Origin: Pseudomonadota bacterium
Lineage (GTDB): Bacteria; Desulfobacterota; QYQD01
Assembly (NCBI GenBank): GCA_011046395.1
Contig: DSAQ01000053.1
Coordinates: 1 to 45,916, forward strand
Reading direction: 5' to 3'
DNA: 45,916 bases
Shown: positions 1 through 8,994 of the stretch, in pieces
Numbering within the stretch: position 1 is the stretch's first letter
Layout: every line of letters starts with the position of its first letter
Notes under the pieces: model-generated
Told to the model about the DNA's origin: nothing
Database searches by the model: none
What the model saw: the letters and a program-made list of their open reading frames with translations, nothing else
Translations under genes and position numbers: made by a program

Positions 1-14
1 GTATTTCTTGTTCC

Positions 15-75
15 ATCACGATCTCTTTCTCTTGGTTTTTGTTGGGGAACTCTAACCATAGAAAGAGATCGTGAT
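15..75. repeat. Long perfect inverted repeat 3' of the CBS gene
   Basis: ATCACGATCTCTTTCT (15-30) perfectly inverted at 60-75, with TGGTT/AACCA continuing the stem after a bulge. Confidence 0.85.
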
Positions 76-112
76 TTAATCAATTTTTAGACCATGTAAA
101 CACTTTTGAACG

Positions 113-532
113 TTACCAATATATTAGCAAATCCAACATAGTAATGTCTCCCACAATCTTGTTTTCCTTGTTCACAACAGCGATTTCCTTCACTCCAGCC
201 CTGATCATACGCTTGATTACATCTTCTACATCATCCTCTTCTGTAGCATTGATCATCCTGCGGCTCATGATGTCCTTGGCTGTCTCAGCAGTTATCATAG
301 ATATAATAGAACGAGGATGAATGGCCGGTTCAAAGCCATGGGAAAACAAATGCCTTATCAAAATACCTAGTGAAATTGTTCCTTCAAATTTGCCATCCTT
401 GTCCACGACGTAAACGAGGCGCGTATGGCAATGATCAAACATCTTTTGGACCACTCCCTCAATTGTCTCCCCTTCTTCAACCAAGGGGAGCGCTCTTTTG
501 CCCAGCTTATTGAGGATATCTCTAACTTTCAT
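113..532 (-). CDS. Two-CBS-domain protein, coupled to the adjacent antiporter
   Basis: 139 aa with two CBS-like repeats (FEGTISLGILIRHL; VKEIAVVNKENKIVGDITMLDLL). Its start overlaps the end of the antiporter ORF (522-532). Confidence 0.85.
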   Translation of the reverse strand: MKVRDILNKLGKRALPLVEEGETIEGVVQKMFDHCHTRLVYVVDKDGKFEGTISLGILIRHLFSHGFEPAIHPRSIISMITAETAKDIMSRRMINATEEDDVEDVIKRMIRAGVKEIAVVNKENKIVGDITMLDLLIYW

Positions 533-1778
533 GACTTAACTCCTTGACGTCTTCCCCTGCCTTCTCAAGGGCGTATTTCACCAAGGGCGGTGCTATTAAT
601 TCATTTATAATCACTGATCCCAGTACAGCATTGACCATTATCTCAGACATCACCGGATTCTTTATCAGGGGCTGAGCCAAAAGAACAAGACCAATGGTTA
701 CCCCAGCCTTTGGAAGCAAACCAAAACCAAGATATTTTTTCACTGCCTCTGGGGTGTAAGAAAGATAGGCACCCAGCCTAGTCCCAAGAAGCTTGCCGGT
801 AAAGCGCCCCAGAATGATTATAAATGCCATCGGTCCGGCCAACTTGAAAACACCCAAATCGAAATGAGCCCCAGCCAGGGTAAAGAAGAGAACAAAGATA
901 GGTTCTTCAATGCCTTCCAAAGAATGAAAAAGCTCCGGGCTATGTTTTCCCATATTGATTACCAAAAAGCCCATCATCATATTTGCCAACAGAAGAGAAA
1001 ACCCTAACCTCACTGCAATGCCAGTGCAGAAAAAGATAGAGCCTAGGATAATGACCAGAAGAGACTCTTTTGTTTTGACGTAGGCAACGATACGAGTTAA
1101 CAAAAATCCAAAGACTGCCCCCAAGCAGATAGCCCCAAGGATAGTGATTACTGGCCTGGCACCCACTTCATACAAAGAGATTGCACCAGTTCCTCGCCCC
1201 AGGGCAATCACTGCAGCACTGGCAAAGGCATAAAAAATTATGGCTATACCATCGTCAAGGGCCACTACTCCCAGCAGAGTAGTGGTTAAGGGCCCTTTGG
1301 CCCTACATTCGTGCACTATGGCCAGGACCGCGGCCGGAGCGGTCGCCGCAGAAATCGCCCCAATAATTAGTGCCATAGGTAAATAAGCCTCCCAGAAAAG
1401 TGCATGGGACATGGGCAATCCCATGACATAACGGCTTAGGCCAGCGACCAAGGCGGTGGTCAAAAAGAAGGCTCCCAAGGCCTGACTTATGGTTATCCAA
1501 AAGATACTCTTCCCCAGGAGTTTAAGTCTTGATAACTGTAAGCTGCCACCTATGGAATAGGCGATTACAGCCAGCGCTATGTCAGTAATAATTGCGAATC
1601 TATCTGTTACCAGTTCTCGCGGAATAATACTGAAAAGCGACGGGCTCAACAGTATCCCCGCCAGGATATATCCGGTTACCCTGGGGAATTTAAGACGATT
1701 GGCTATCCGTCCGCCGAAATATCCAGAGAGAAATATGATACCCAGGGCAGTGAGGGGTTCAATTTTATAATATTCCAT
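522..1778 (-). CDS. Cation:proton antiporter (CPA2/Kef-type membrane domain)
   Basis: 418 aa polytopic protein with an N-terminal 'FPRVTGYILAGILLSPSLF' motif typical of Na+/H+ exchangers. Confidence 0.88.
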   Translation of the reverse strand: MEYYKIEPLTALGIIFLSGYFGGRIANRLKFPRVTGYILAGILLSPSLFSIIPRELVTDRFAIITDIALAVIAYSIGGSLQLSRLKLLGKSIFWITISQALGAFFLTTALVAGLSRYVMGLPMSHALFWEAYLPMALIIGAISAATAPAAVLAIVHECRAKGPLTTTLLGVVALDDGIAIIFYAFASAAVIALGRGTGAISLYEVGARPVITILGAICLGAVFGFLLTRIVAYVKTKESLLVIILGSIFFCTGIAVRLGFSLLLANMMMGFLVINMGKHSPELFHSLEGIEEPIFVLFFTLAGAHFDLGVFKLAGPMAFIIILGRFTGKLLGTRLGAYLSYTPEAVKKYLGFGLLPKAGVTIGLVLLAQPLIKNPVMSEIMVNAVLGSVIINELIAPPLVKYALEKAGEDVKELSHES

Positions 1779-1846
1779 ATGAACCTGCCGAAGTTTTGCT
1801 CGGCTTTCCGTTCCTTGCTAGAAAAATCGGTAGGCGGCTCATGGGT

Positions 1847-1927
1847 TGAACATGCATAGCGAGCGAATACGATGTATTTTACCTTGCATACGGAGATTCC
1901 CCGCAGCTTGCTGCGGGGAGCTTCAAT
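1847..1927 (+). repeat. Dispersed hairpin repeat, copy 1 (short form)
   Basis: tgaacatgcatagcgagcgaatacgatgtattttaccttgcatacggagattccccgcagcttgctgcggggagcttcaat; lacks the first hairpin. Confidence 0.9.
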
Positions 1928-1953
1928 GTTTTTGGTAACAAATCTACACCGGC

Positions 1954-2538
1954 TCAACCCTCACTGCAAGGAATACAGATAATCTTCCCGCCCTTTACCC
2001 GGGCGCGAGGCTCCATGACCTTTTCTCCACAGATTGCACAGCGCACGCCGGGATATATCTGCGCTTCGGGCGGGACGGGCATGGTCACATGCCTTATCTT
2101 CATCACTTCCTCAGGAGAAGCACTGAGGATAGCCTGAATTTTTCTGGCCTTACGACTCCGGATTCGCGACATAACCTCCTCGGTCTTTTCGCCCGCATGG
2201 AATCTCTCCCAGGCCGCTTTCTCTTCCGGTGTCTCCGGGTAATCGAAGTCTATAGAAAAACGGATTCCTTCACCAGTAGCCCGGCTGTAAAACGTATAAA
2301 CCTGTTTCCCGTAGTCTCTGTGGATGAGGTTCCCCTTGCCAAAGGTGCAGCCGGTCAATACCTGAATAGCATCTACAGCACAGGAATCATTTTCCACAAT
2401 AGCCACGAGTTCTTCATCTTTTGCCTTCCGGCCAAGTTGTTTAATCGCCTCCCTGGCCACCCTGTAACCATAGGCCACCCCCGGACAGATGTGACCGTGA
2501 AAGGCAACGATCCTTTTTAAATCATCGTCATATTCCAT
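1954..2538 (-). CDS. FmdE family protein with C-terminal zinc ribbon
   Basis: FHGHICPGVAYGYR motif, NDSCAVDAIQVLTGCTFGKGNL, and C-terminal CAICGEKV...CIPC. The ORF track starts at 2592, but its first 18 codons come from a palindromic repeat. ATG at 2538 (MEYDDDLKRIVAFHGH) has AGGAGG upstream. Confidence 0.87.
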   Translation of the reverse strand: MEYDDDLKRIVAFHGHICPGVAYGYRVAREAIKQLGRKAKDEELVAIVENDSCAVDAIQVLTGCTFGKGNLIHRDYGKQVYTFYSRATGEGIRFSIDFDYPETPEEKAAWERFHAGEKTEEVMSRIRSRKARKIQAILSASPEEVMKIRHVTMPVPPEAQIYPGVRCAICGEKVMEPRARVKGGKIICIPCSEG

Positions 2539-2717
2539 CTGAAAATACCCTCCTGACAGGCGAGACGCCTGTCCTACTGCTAACGTTACCACCTATGGTA
2601 GTCCGCCGGAGGCGGATCAAGCCAAATCCAAATGACCAGGAACCCCAACATTTGAACTTCGGTACTTTGACATTCCTTTGGGCTTTGGGCTTCAGGCTTT
2701 CAGCCTTGAGCTTCTTT

Positions 2718-4058
2718 TTAGGTCGCTACCAGCTCTCCGACCAAATCATAAGGATGGGCCTCGGTGATCCGGACTGAAGCGATCTGGCCGATTTCCGTCT
2801 GACCGCTTGCGATATAAACCTGCCCGTCTATATCCGGGGCCTGAAAAACAGCCCGGCCCTTTAAGAGAAGTTCTGTTTCATCGCTCAGGCCTTCAACCAG
2901 TACCGGGATTATCTTCCCGACCCGGGAGCGGTTTATGGCCAGAGATATGGCCTGTTGCGCCTTGAGTATTTTTTTCTGCCGCTCCCTTTTTACCTTTTCC
3001 GGCAATTGGCCGGGCAACCGGCCGGCTACCGTCCCATCTTCCGCTGCATAGGGAAAAACCCCTACGTGCTCAAAGCGCGCCTCTTTGACAAGTCGCAGCA
3101 ATTTCTGGAATTCTTCCCCGGTCTCACCGGGAAATCCCGCTATAAGTGATGTGCGGAGCGCAGCCCCGGGTAATTTGCGGCGGATTTTTTCTATCAAGGC
3201 ATAGATATAATCCTGATCGTAAGGGCGGCGCATAAGTCTGAGGATGCGCGGACTTATATGCTGGATGGGAATATCGAGGTATGGGCATATCCGCGGCTCT
3301 GAGGCCATTAATTCCAGGAGTTCATTATCAATAGCAGTAGGATAGAGGTAAAGCAACCGAATCCAGTCTAAACCCGGAATAGTAAGCAGCTTCTTCAGCA
3401 GATCGGTCAGGCCTGTGCCGTCCCCAAGGTCACTGCCATAGGCACTTGTGTCCTGAGCAACCAAGATAAGTTCGCGCACCCCTTCTCCGGCCAGTCGCGA
3501 GGCCTCTGCAAAAACCGAGTCAACCGGACGGCTCCTTAATTTTCCTCTGAGACGCGGGATCAGGCAGAAGCTGCAGCGATGGCCACATCCTTCAGCAATC
3601 TTCAGATAAGCAGTATAAAAAGGCGTGGTGCGTCTCCGCGGGGTATATTCATCCATAATAAAACAGGATCTGCGCGGTAAGGAGAGCGGCTGAACCAGGC
3701 CATCTTTGAGACTGCGCAGCACCTCTCCTATATTCTGGAAACCATCTGTACCGATAAAGACGTCAACTTCAGGAAGGAGTTTTATCAGTTCCTTGCCATA
3801 GCGCTGAGGGAAGCAGCCGGTTACGACCAGGTATCTTAAGCTGCCTCTCTTCTTGTTCTCAGCAAGGGCCAAAATAGTTCCGATGGATTCTTCCACGGCC
3901 GGCTGGATGAAGGCGCACGTATTTATAATTATGACCCCGGCCTCTTTCTCCCTGGAGGTAATCTCATAGCCGGCGGCTATCAGCACGCCCAGCATGACCT
4001 CGCTGTCCACCAGGTTTTTGGGACAGCCGAGACTGGTTATGAAAACTGACTCAGGCAT
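2718..4058 (-). CDS. rimO: Ribosomal protein S12 methylthiotransferase RimO (radical SAM)
   Basis: N-terminal SLGCPKNLVDSEVMLG, radical-SAM CGHRCSFCLIP, TRAM-like C-terminus. Confidence 0.93.
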   Translation of the reverse strand: MPESVFITSLGCPKNLVDSEVMLGVLIAAGYEITSREKEAGVIIINTCAFIQPAVEESIGTILALAENKKRGSLRYLVVTGCFPQRYGKELIKLLPEVDVFIGTDGFQNIGEVLRSLKDGLVQPLSLPRRSCFIMDEYTPRRRTTPFYTAYLKIAEGCGHRCSFCLIPRLRGKLRSRPVDSVFAEASRLAGEGVRELILVAQDTSAYGSDLGDGTGLTDLLKKLLTIPGLDWIRLLYLYPTAIDNELLELMASEPRICPYLDIPIQHISPRILRLMRRPYDQDYIYALIEKIRRKLPGAALRTSLIAGFPGETGEEFQKLLRLVKEARFEHVGVFPYAAEDGTVAGRLPGQLPEKVKRERQKKILKAQQAISLAINRSRVGKIIPVLVEGLSDETELLLKGRAVFQAPDIDGQVYIASGQTEIGQIASVRITEAHPYDLVGELVAT

Positions 4059-4063
4059 CGGTA

Positions 4064-5029
4064 TTAGTAAAATACAGGGGCAAAGGAGTGAACAGTCTTT
4101 TGATCAATGGTCTGGAACATAATGTAGGCATAGGAGACTATGATAGCCACGGCTGCCAGCACAAAATAAGGCGCTGTCTTCTCCTGTATTCCAATACTCC
4201 CCTCTTCCCACCCTTTATTCTCCCGTAATAAGGAGATGAAATTATATATGACATAACATTCTACTGCAAAAGGCGGGAACCCGAGATAGCCGGCAATGGG
4301 CATCTCAAACACTTTAAACTGTTCCACAAAGGGCACGGTATATACCCACTTGCTCCCGGCCCAGAAATTCCACAGCTCCCAGAATACGCCGCAGATGAAT
4401 CCAGCCGTAAGCAGGAGAGAGAATTTGCGGAGAGAGCCTTGCTGCCAGTCGCGCATTAACGACCGGCCGCCAAAGTGATGATTTATCGGCTCCAGAAGAA
4501 AAACGAAACAGCCCCAGACCAACGGGAAAAAGTATTGCGGCCAGATGACCGGCAGGATGAAAAAGGCCAGGCCTAAAAGTATAAACGGGCCATACCAACT
4601 TTTGGTCGGAGAAAGTGGCCGAATGTGCCTCTTCTTGTAGAGACCGGCTGCCTCCAGAAACTCTGTGGTTTCAAAAAGGCCAGGCAGTACCGTACCATAG
4701 GCTACAAAATAACCCAGCCAGCGCAGCCAGCGGATATCTATTATCCTGACATAATACCAGTTTTTGATATAAATGTTAAAGGCCTCGAAGATGAGCCAGA
4801 TAAAGACTGACCAGGGAACAAGTAAAAGAAACTCGCCAGTACGATCTACGAGAAGGGAATTCCCCTTATATCGATAAACCAGGCCATCGATCAGCAGGAT
4901 GTACGGCCACCAGGCAAAGATGTAAAAAAGCGAATAGACTGGCTCAGTCCTGGAAATAAGCAACATAGAGGAAACAGCCAGAATTATCAATCCCAGGTAG
5001 GCGTGTGCAGGCAATTTAGCCGTAGCCAT
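4064..5029 (-). CDS. Polytopic membrane protein of unknown function
   Basis: 321 aa, many hydrophobic segments; motifs WELWNFWAGSKWVYTVPF and EMPIAGYLGFPPFAVECYVIY. Confidence 0.75.
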   Translation of the reverse strand: MATAKLPAHAYLGLIILAVSSMLLISRTEPVYSLFYIFAWWPYILLIDGLVYRYKGNSLLVDRTGEFLLLVPWSVFIWLIFEAFNIYIKNWYYVRIIDIRWLRWLGYFVAYGTVLPGLFETTEFLEAAGLYKKRHIRPLSPTKSWYGPFILLGLAFFILPVIWPQYFFPLVWGCFVFLLEPINHHFGGRSLMRDWQQGSLRKFSLLLTAGFICGVFWELWNFWAGSKWVYTVPFVEQFKVFEMPIAGYLGFPPFAVECYVIYNFISLLRENKGWEEGSIGIQEKTAPYFVLAAVAIIVSYAYIMFQTIDQKTVHSFAPVFY

Positions 5030-5140
5030 GATTTTCCCTTATGTTTTTATGTTTATCTCACCGACCGCAGACTGTCAACGTTTTTGACTAAAAGCGTCAA
5101 AGGCCATGTTGAATGTCTCTCGCTTTTACAGTATATTGCC

Positions 5141-5391
5141 ATATCGTAACTACTCAGGTTCAAAGTTCCAAGGTTCACGGTTCAAAGTTAGAGAGCGAAG
5201 AATGCGGAGTTTATCCGGTTTTTGCAACCTGTCTGCCGACAGGCAGGTACGCCAAGCGGTCTTGCACGGAAGTCCAGAGCGAACTCTATGTCGCCTTGGA
5301 TAAAGAGAATGGTTCACCGTGCACCGTTCTGTGTTTTGTTAACCCTGAACCCTGAACTTTGAACCTGACAACCTGAGTAGTTACGACATAT
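5141..5391. repeat. Inverted-repeat-bounded intergenic element (about 250 bp)
   Basis: CGTAACTACTCAGGTT (5145-5160) is inverted at AACCTGAGTAGTTACG (5370-5385). The inner 'caaagttc'/'gaactttg' words and a cctgtctgccgacagg palindrome lie between. Confidence 0.75.
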
Positions 5392-5476
5392 CAAAATATT
5401 AGGCGTTCCTTACTGAAAGCCGAGGGCTGATCGCTGAATGCTTAACCCATATTATCCTCTTTGGGGGCTCACATAG

Positions 5477-7216
5477 ATGAAGGTTATTCTGGCCAAGAAG
5501 GCGGGGTTTTGCATGGGCGTAAGAAGGGCCATGGATACTGTGCTGGCCGCGGTCAAAGAAAAATCCGCCGCAGGCGGACCTATATCCACTTTTGGCCCTC
5601 TTATTCACAACCAGCAGGTCCTGGATTTGCTGGCTGCTAAAGGCGTCTCCGTGGTCAGGAGCGTCGGTGAGATCAAAGGTGGCACGGTAGTCATTCGGGC
5701 CCATGGCATCCCTCCTCAGCAAAAAGAAGCTATCCTGCAGACCGGCGCACAGGTAATAGATGGCACCTGCCTGCGGGTTATAAAGGTTCAAACCATTATC
5801 CGCCGCTTTGCCCGCAGAGGATATCGAGTAATCATCGTTGGCGACCAAGGGCATCCGGAGGTATTGGGACTCCTTGGTTTTGCCGGAGGCCAGGGCCTCT
5901 TAATAAGCAGCAAGAGCGATATTGCCGGACTCCCCAAACTGGACAAATACATCGTTGTGGCCCAGACTACGCAGGATGAAAACCTTTTTAACGAGATCGC
6001 CTCGGAAATCACCTCAAAATATCCAGGGGGCCAGATATTTAATTCTATCTGTCATTCAACCCACGAACGGCAGGCCGAGGTTCTTGAACTCTGTAAAGAA
6101 GTTGAGGCCGTTGTTGTAGTGGGTGGCAAGGAAAGCGCAAATACAAAAAGACTGGCTCAAATTGCAGAAGAGGCCGGGTTAAAAGCCTACCATATCGAGA
6201 CAGAAAACGATTTGGATTTAAAAAAGATGTCTGGTTTCAGCCGGGTGGCCGTTACGGCCGGGGCATCGACCCCCAACTGGATAATCAACCGGGTTGTAAG
6301 CAAACTGGAAAGCGTAAAGGGTAAACAGGAAAGCACCCTTAAGGCTACGGCATATACATTCTTTCGCTTTCTTCTGGAAAGTAACCTTTATATCAGCCTC
6401 GGGGCAGGATTCCTCGCTTATGCCTCTCTCAAGTTACAGGGAATAAAAGGAACCTTACCATATTTATTCATTGCGGCCGCTTATATCTATGCCGTCCATA
6501 ATTTGAATCATTTTACAGACAAAGAAGCAGACGCCTTTTCCGAACCCGGACGGGCTGTATTCTTCGCTAAACATGAAAGACTTATCCTTTTATTATCTCT
6601 CCTGGCCGCTGCCTTTGCCCTTTCTCTATCTCACTCCCTGGGTCTATTTCCGTTTCTCTTCCTGTTTTTTATTTGCATCCTGGGGACATTGTACGGAGTT
6701 AAAATTATTCCCGATTTTTTAAGCCCTATTATTCCCCTCCGTCGATTGAAAGACATACCAGGATCCCGGACATTATTTATAGCCCTGGCCTGGGCGGCAG
6801 TTGCGGCTTTTTTGCCTGCCTGGAACTCAGGCCAGGGGTTCACGCCGGGCCTTATCGCGGCCTTCCTCTTTGTCCTTGCCTTTGTCTTCGTGCGTTCGGC
6901 GCTCCTGGAAGTATTTGATGTCCAGGCTGACCGTATGTTCGGACGAGAAACACTGCCTATTTTAATCGGAGAGAGGTCAACGCTTACCCTGCTGAAGGGA
7001 CTTATAGCCTTTATGGTTATCCTCCTCGCGGCTTCTTCCTTCCTCGGATATGTTACCACGGTCGGCCTCTGGCTGACCTTACCGGTGTTATCTATGGCCG
7101 GATGCATTGTCCTTTTCGAAAAGAACTACTTGCGACGGGGAGTAAAATTAGAATTCCTGATTGAAAATAACTTTGTTCTGGCCGGCCTGGTAAGCTATCT
7201 ATGGGCGCATTTCTGA
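5477..7216 (+). CDS. ispH: Fusion: 4-hydroxy-3-methylbut-2-enyl diphosphate reductase (IspH/LytB) plus UbiA-family prenyltransferase domain
   Basis: IspH half: AKKAGFCMGVRRAMD, GPLIHNQQV, IDGTC, NSICHSTHERQ. UbiA half: NHFTDKEAD (NxxxDxxxD) and DVQADRMFGRETLPILIG (DxxxD...TLP) in a multi-TM region. One uninterrupted 579-codon ORF. Confidence 0.9.
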   Translation: MKVILAKKAGFCMGVRRAMDTVLAAVKEKSAAGGPISTFGPLIHNQQVLDLLAAKGVSVVRSVGEIKGGTVVIRAHGIPPQQKEAILQTGAQVIDGTCLRVIKVQTIIRRFARRGYRVIIVGDQGHPEVLGLLGFAGGQGLLISSKSDIAGLPKLDKYIVVAQTTQDENLFNEIASEITSKYPGGQIFNSICHSTHERQAEVLELCKEVEAVVVVGGKESANTKRLAQIAEEAGLKAYHIETENDLDLKKMSGFSRVAVTAGASTPNWIINRVVSKLESVKGKQESTLKATAYTFFRFLLESNLYISLGAGFLAYASLKLQGIKGTLPYLFIAAAYIYAVHNLNHFTDKEADAFSEPGRAVFFAKHERLILLLSLLAAAFALSLSHSLGLFPFLFLFFICILGTLYGVKIIPDFLSPIIPLRRLKDIPGSRTLFIALAWAAVAAFLPAWNSGQGFTPGLIAAFLFVLAFVFVRSALLEVFDVQADRMFGRETLPILIGERSTLTLLKGLIAFMVILLAASSFLGYVTTVGLWLTLPVLSMAGCIVLFEKNYLRRGVKLEFLIENNFVLAGLVSYLWAHF

Positions 7217-7328
7217 ACATGCATAGCGAGCGCTAACCCCGCTGCTTGCAGCGGGGTTAGCGAGCGAATACGATGTATTTTACCTTGCATACGGAGATTC
7301 CCCGTAGCTTGCTGCGGGGAGCTTCAAT
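7214..7328 (+). repeat. Dispersed double-hairpin repeat, copy 2
   Basis: Same element with an added perfect 30-nt palindrome GCTAACCCCGCTGC-tt-GCAGCGGGGTTAGC (7232-7261). The first 3 nt are the TGA stop of the ispH-ubiA ORF. Confidence 0.9.
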
Positions 7329-7364
7329 TGCTTACCGGATGCCTGACTTTTTACGAAGCCACCT

Positions 7365-7559
7365 TTAATGATACACTCCGGTTTCATTGTCGGATGACAG
7401 AAAATAATAGATCTGCAGCACATGTGTATAGCAGACCCGCTCTCTCCAATTAGCGCAGCGCTGCTTTATACTATCCCATTGGAAAAATACGCAATCGACA
7501 CAGGGGGATTCGCCTTCGGCTGTCTTAATCATCCGTTGTCCCTTAGCTACATCCATCAT
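7365..7559 (-). CDS. Small Cys-containing protein (CVDCVFFQWDSIKQRC...C)
   Basis: 64 aa ORF in an otherwise empty gap, with a compositionally protein-like Cys-rich pattern and a plausible RBS upstream. Weak evidence. Confidence 0.35.
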   Translation of the reverse strand: MMDVAKGQRMIKTAEGESPCVDCVFFQWDSIKQRCANWRERVCYTHVLQIYYFLSSDNETGVYH

Positions 7560-7823
7560 GTCATATTCACCTGTTAAATGATATGCATCAAGGTATTCCG
7601 CAGTCTCTTATTTTTATTATCGGACAAGACGGTCCTCCCCTTGAAAATTTCAGTACAAGTTGACCAACTATTGCTTATATGAAGCAATTACTTTTATTTC
7701 TATAAAGAGTTCTTGCCTTGCCCTTTAAAAAATGATAGTTATTTTTTATTATTTATGTACGATTAAAATAATACCGATTTATTGAATTATATTTAATAAC
7801 ATAGGTAAAAAGGAGGAAGACAA

Positions 7824-8405
7824 ATGGCAAAGAGAAATTTGTACTATAGTCTGTCTTTTTTATTGGCAATAATAGCGATTTTTCTTATGTCTTGCTGTGC
7901 CAAGAGAGTCAGCGTCTCTGAAGAAGAAGCGGCTAAAACACCAGAGACCGTTGCGCCCGCACCAAAACCAGTAGAGACCGTTGCACCTAAACCCATGGTT
8001 GAAGAAGCTATGCCCACCACCGAGGCGCTTAAAGAAGAAGTCCTCGCGATGGCAGAGGGCCGAACCTCGGCTGGTCTGTTACCGGTTTACTTTGATTTTG
8101 ATAAGTATAATATGCGTAGTGACCAGACCTCAAGACTGGATCAGAATGCCAAATGGCTGAAGAAAAATCCTACGGCCAAAATACGCATCGAGGGTAATTG
8201 CGACGAAAGAGGCTCAAACGAATATAACCTGGCCCTGGGCGAGCGCAGGGCAAACAGCGTCCAAGAGTATTTAACAAACATGGGCATTGCTCCTGAGCGC
8301 ATAGAAACCCTAAGCTACGGGGAAGAAAGACCGCTTTGTTTTGAGCACGACGAAGAATGCTGGGGTAAAAATAGACGTGCTGACCTTGTCACGATAAGAA
8401 AATAG
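7824..8405 (+). CDS. pal: Peptidoglycan-associated lipoprotein Pal (OmpA C-terminal domain)
   Basis: Lipobox LMSCC; OmpA motif GNCDERGSNEYNLALGERRANSVQEYL; AGGAGG RBS. Confidence 0.93.
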   Translation: MAKRNLYYSLSFLLAIIAIFLMSCCAKRVSVSEEEAAKTPETVAPAPKPVETVAPKPMVEEAMPTTEALKEEVLAMAEGRTSAGLLPVYFDFDKYNMRSDQTSRLDQNAKWLKKNPTAKIRIEGNCDERGSNEYNLALGERRANSVQEYLTNMGIAPERIETLSYGEERPLCFEHDEECWGKNRRADLVTIRK

Positions 8406-8441
8406 CTGCATATTAAAAATAAGAAAGGATAAGAACAATAA

Positions 8442-8969
8442 ATGAAAAAGGGACTACTAATAGGGATAATGATTGTCCTCATGTTTGCCGGGCAATCGTG
8501 GGCGGAGGAAAAAACTAAAATAGCTATTCTGAACATACAAAAAGTACTGGCGGAGTCTGAAGTAGGCAAAAAGACTAAAGATGACTTATCCTTAAGATTT
8601 AAGGCTCTGCAGGAAAAAATAAACAAAAAACAGGATGAGTTGGAAAAATTCAGGCAGGACTTAGAGAAAAAAAGCGCTGTCCTCAGCGCTGAAGCCAAAG
8701 ACGAAAAAGAGAGAGAATACCAGAAACAATACCGGGAATTTAAACAGCTTTACGAGGATGCCCAATATGAGATGCAGCAAGCTGAACGCAAGGCAACTGA
8801 GCCTTTAATAAAGAGCCTGCAAACGATTCTGGAAAAATTTGGCAAAGAGCAGGGGTACACGCTGATATTAGACCCCGTAAGGAGTGGTGTTGTTTATGCT
8901 GCGGAAGAAATCGACATCACGGATAAGATCCTCGACCTCTTCAATAAGGGCACTAAGGTAAAAAAATAA
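8442..8969 (+). CDS. OmpH/Skp family periplasmic chaperone
   Basis: Signal peptide, KIAILNIQKVLAESEVGKK start, long coiled coil, TLILDPVRSGVVYA C-terminus. Confidence 0.88.
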   Translation: MKKGLLIGIMIVLMFAGQSWAEEKTKIAILNIQKVLAESEVGKKTKDDLSLRFKALQEKINKKQDELEKFRQDLEKKSAVLSAEAKDEKEREYQKQYREFKQLYEDAQYEMQQAERKATEPLIKSLQTILEKFGKEQGYTLILDPVRSGVVYAAEEIDITDKILDLFNKGTKVKK

Positions 8970-8994
8970 ATCGATTGAAAATCGCAAATCTAAT

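Noticed and set aside
1703-1957. Minus-strand 84-aa ORF containing IEAPRSKLRGI
   Set aside because: It is a translation of the dispersed hairpin repeat plus antisense antiporter sequence; the same peptide appears in the ORF at 38897-39112 for the same reason.
5399-5854. 151-aa minus ORF overlapping the ispH start
   Set aside because: Antisense to conserved IspH motifs.
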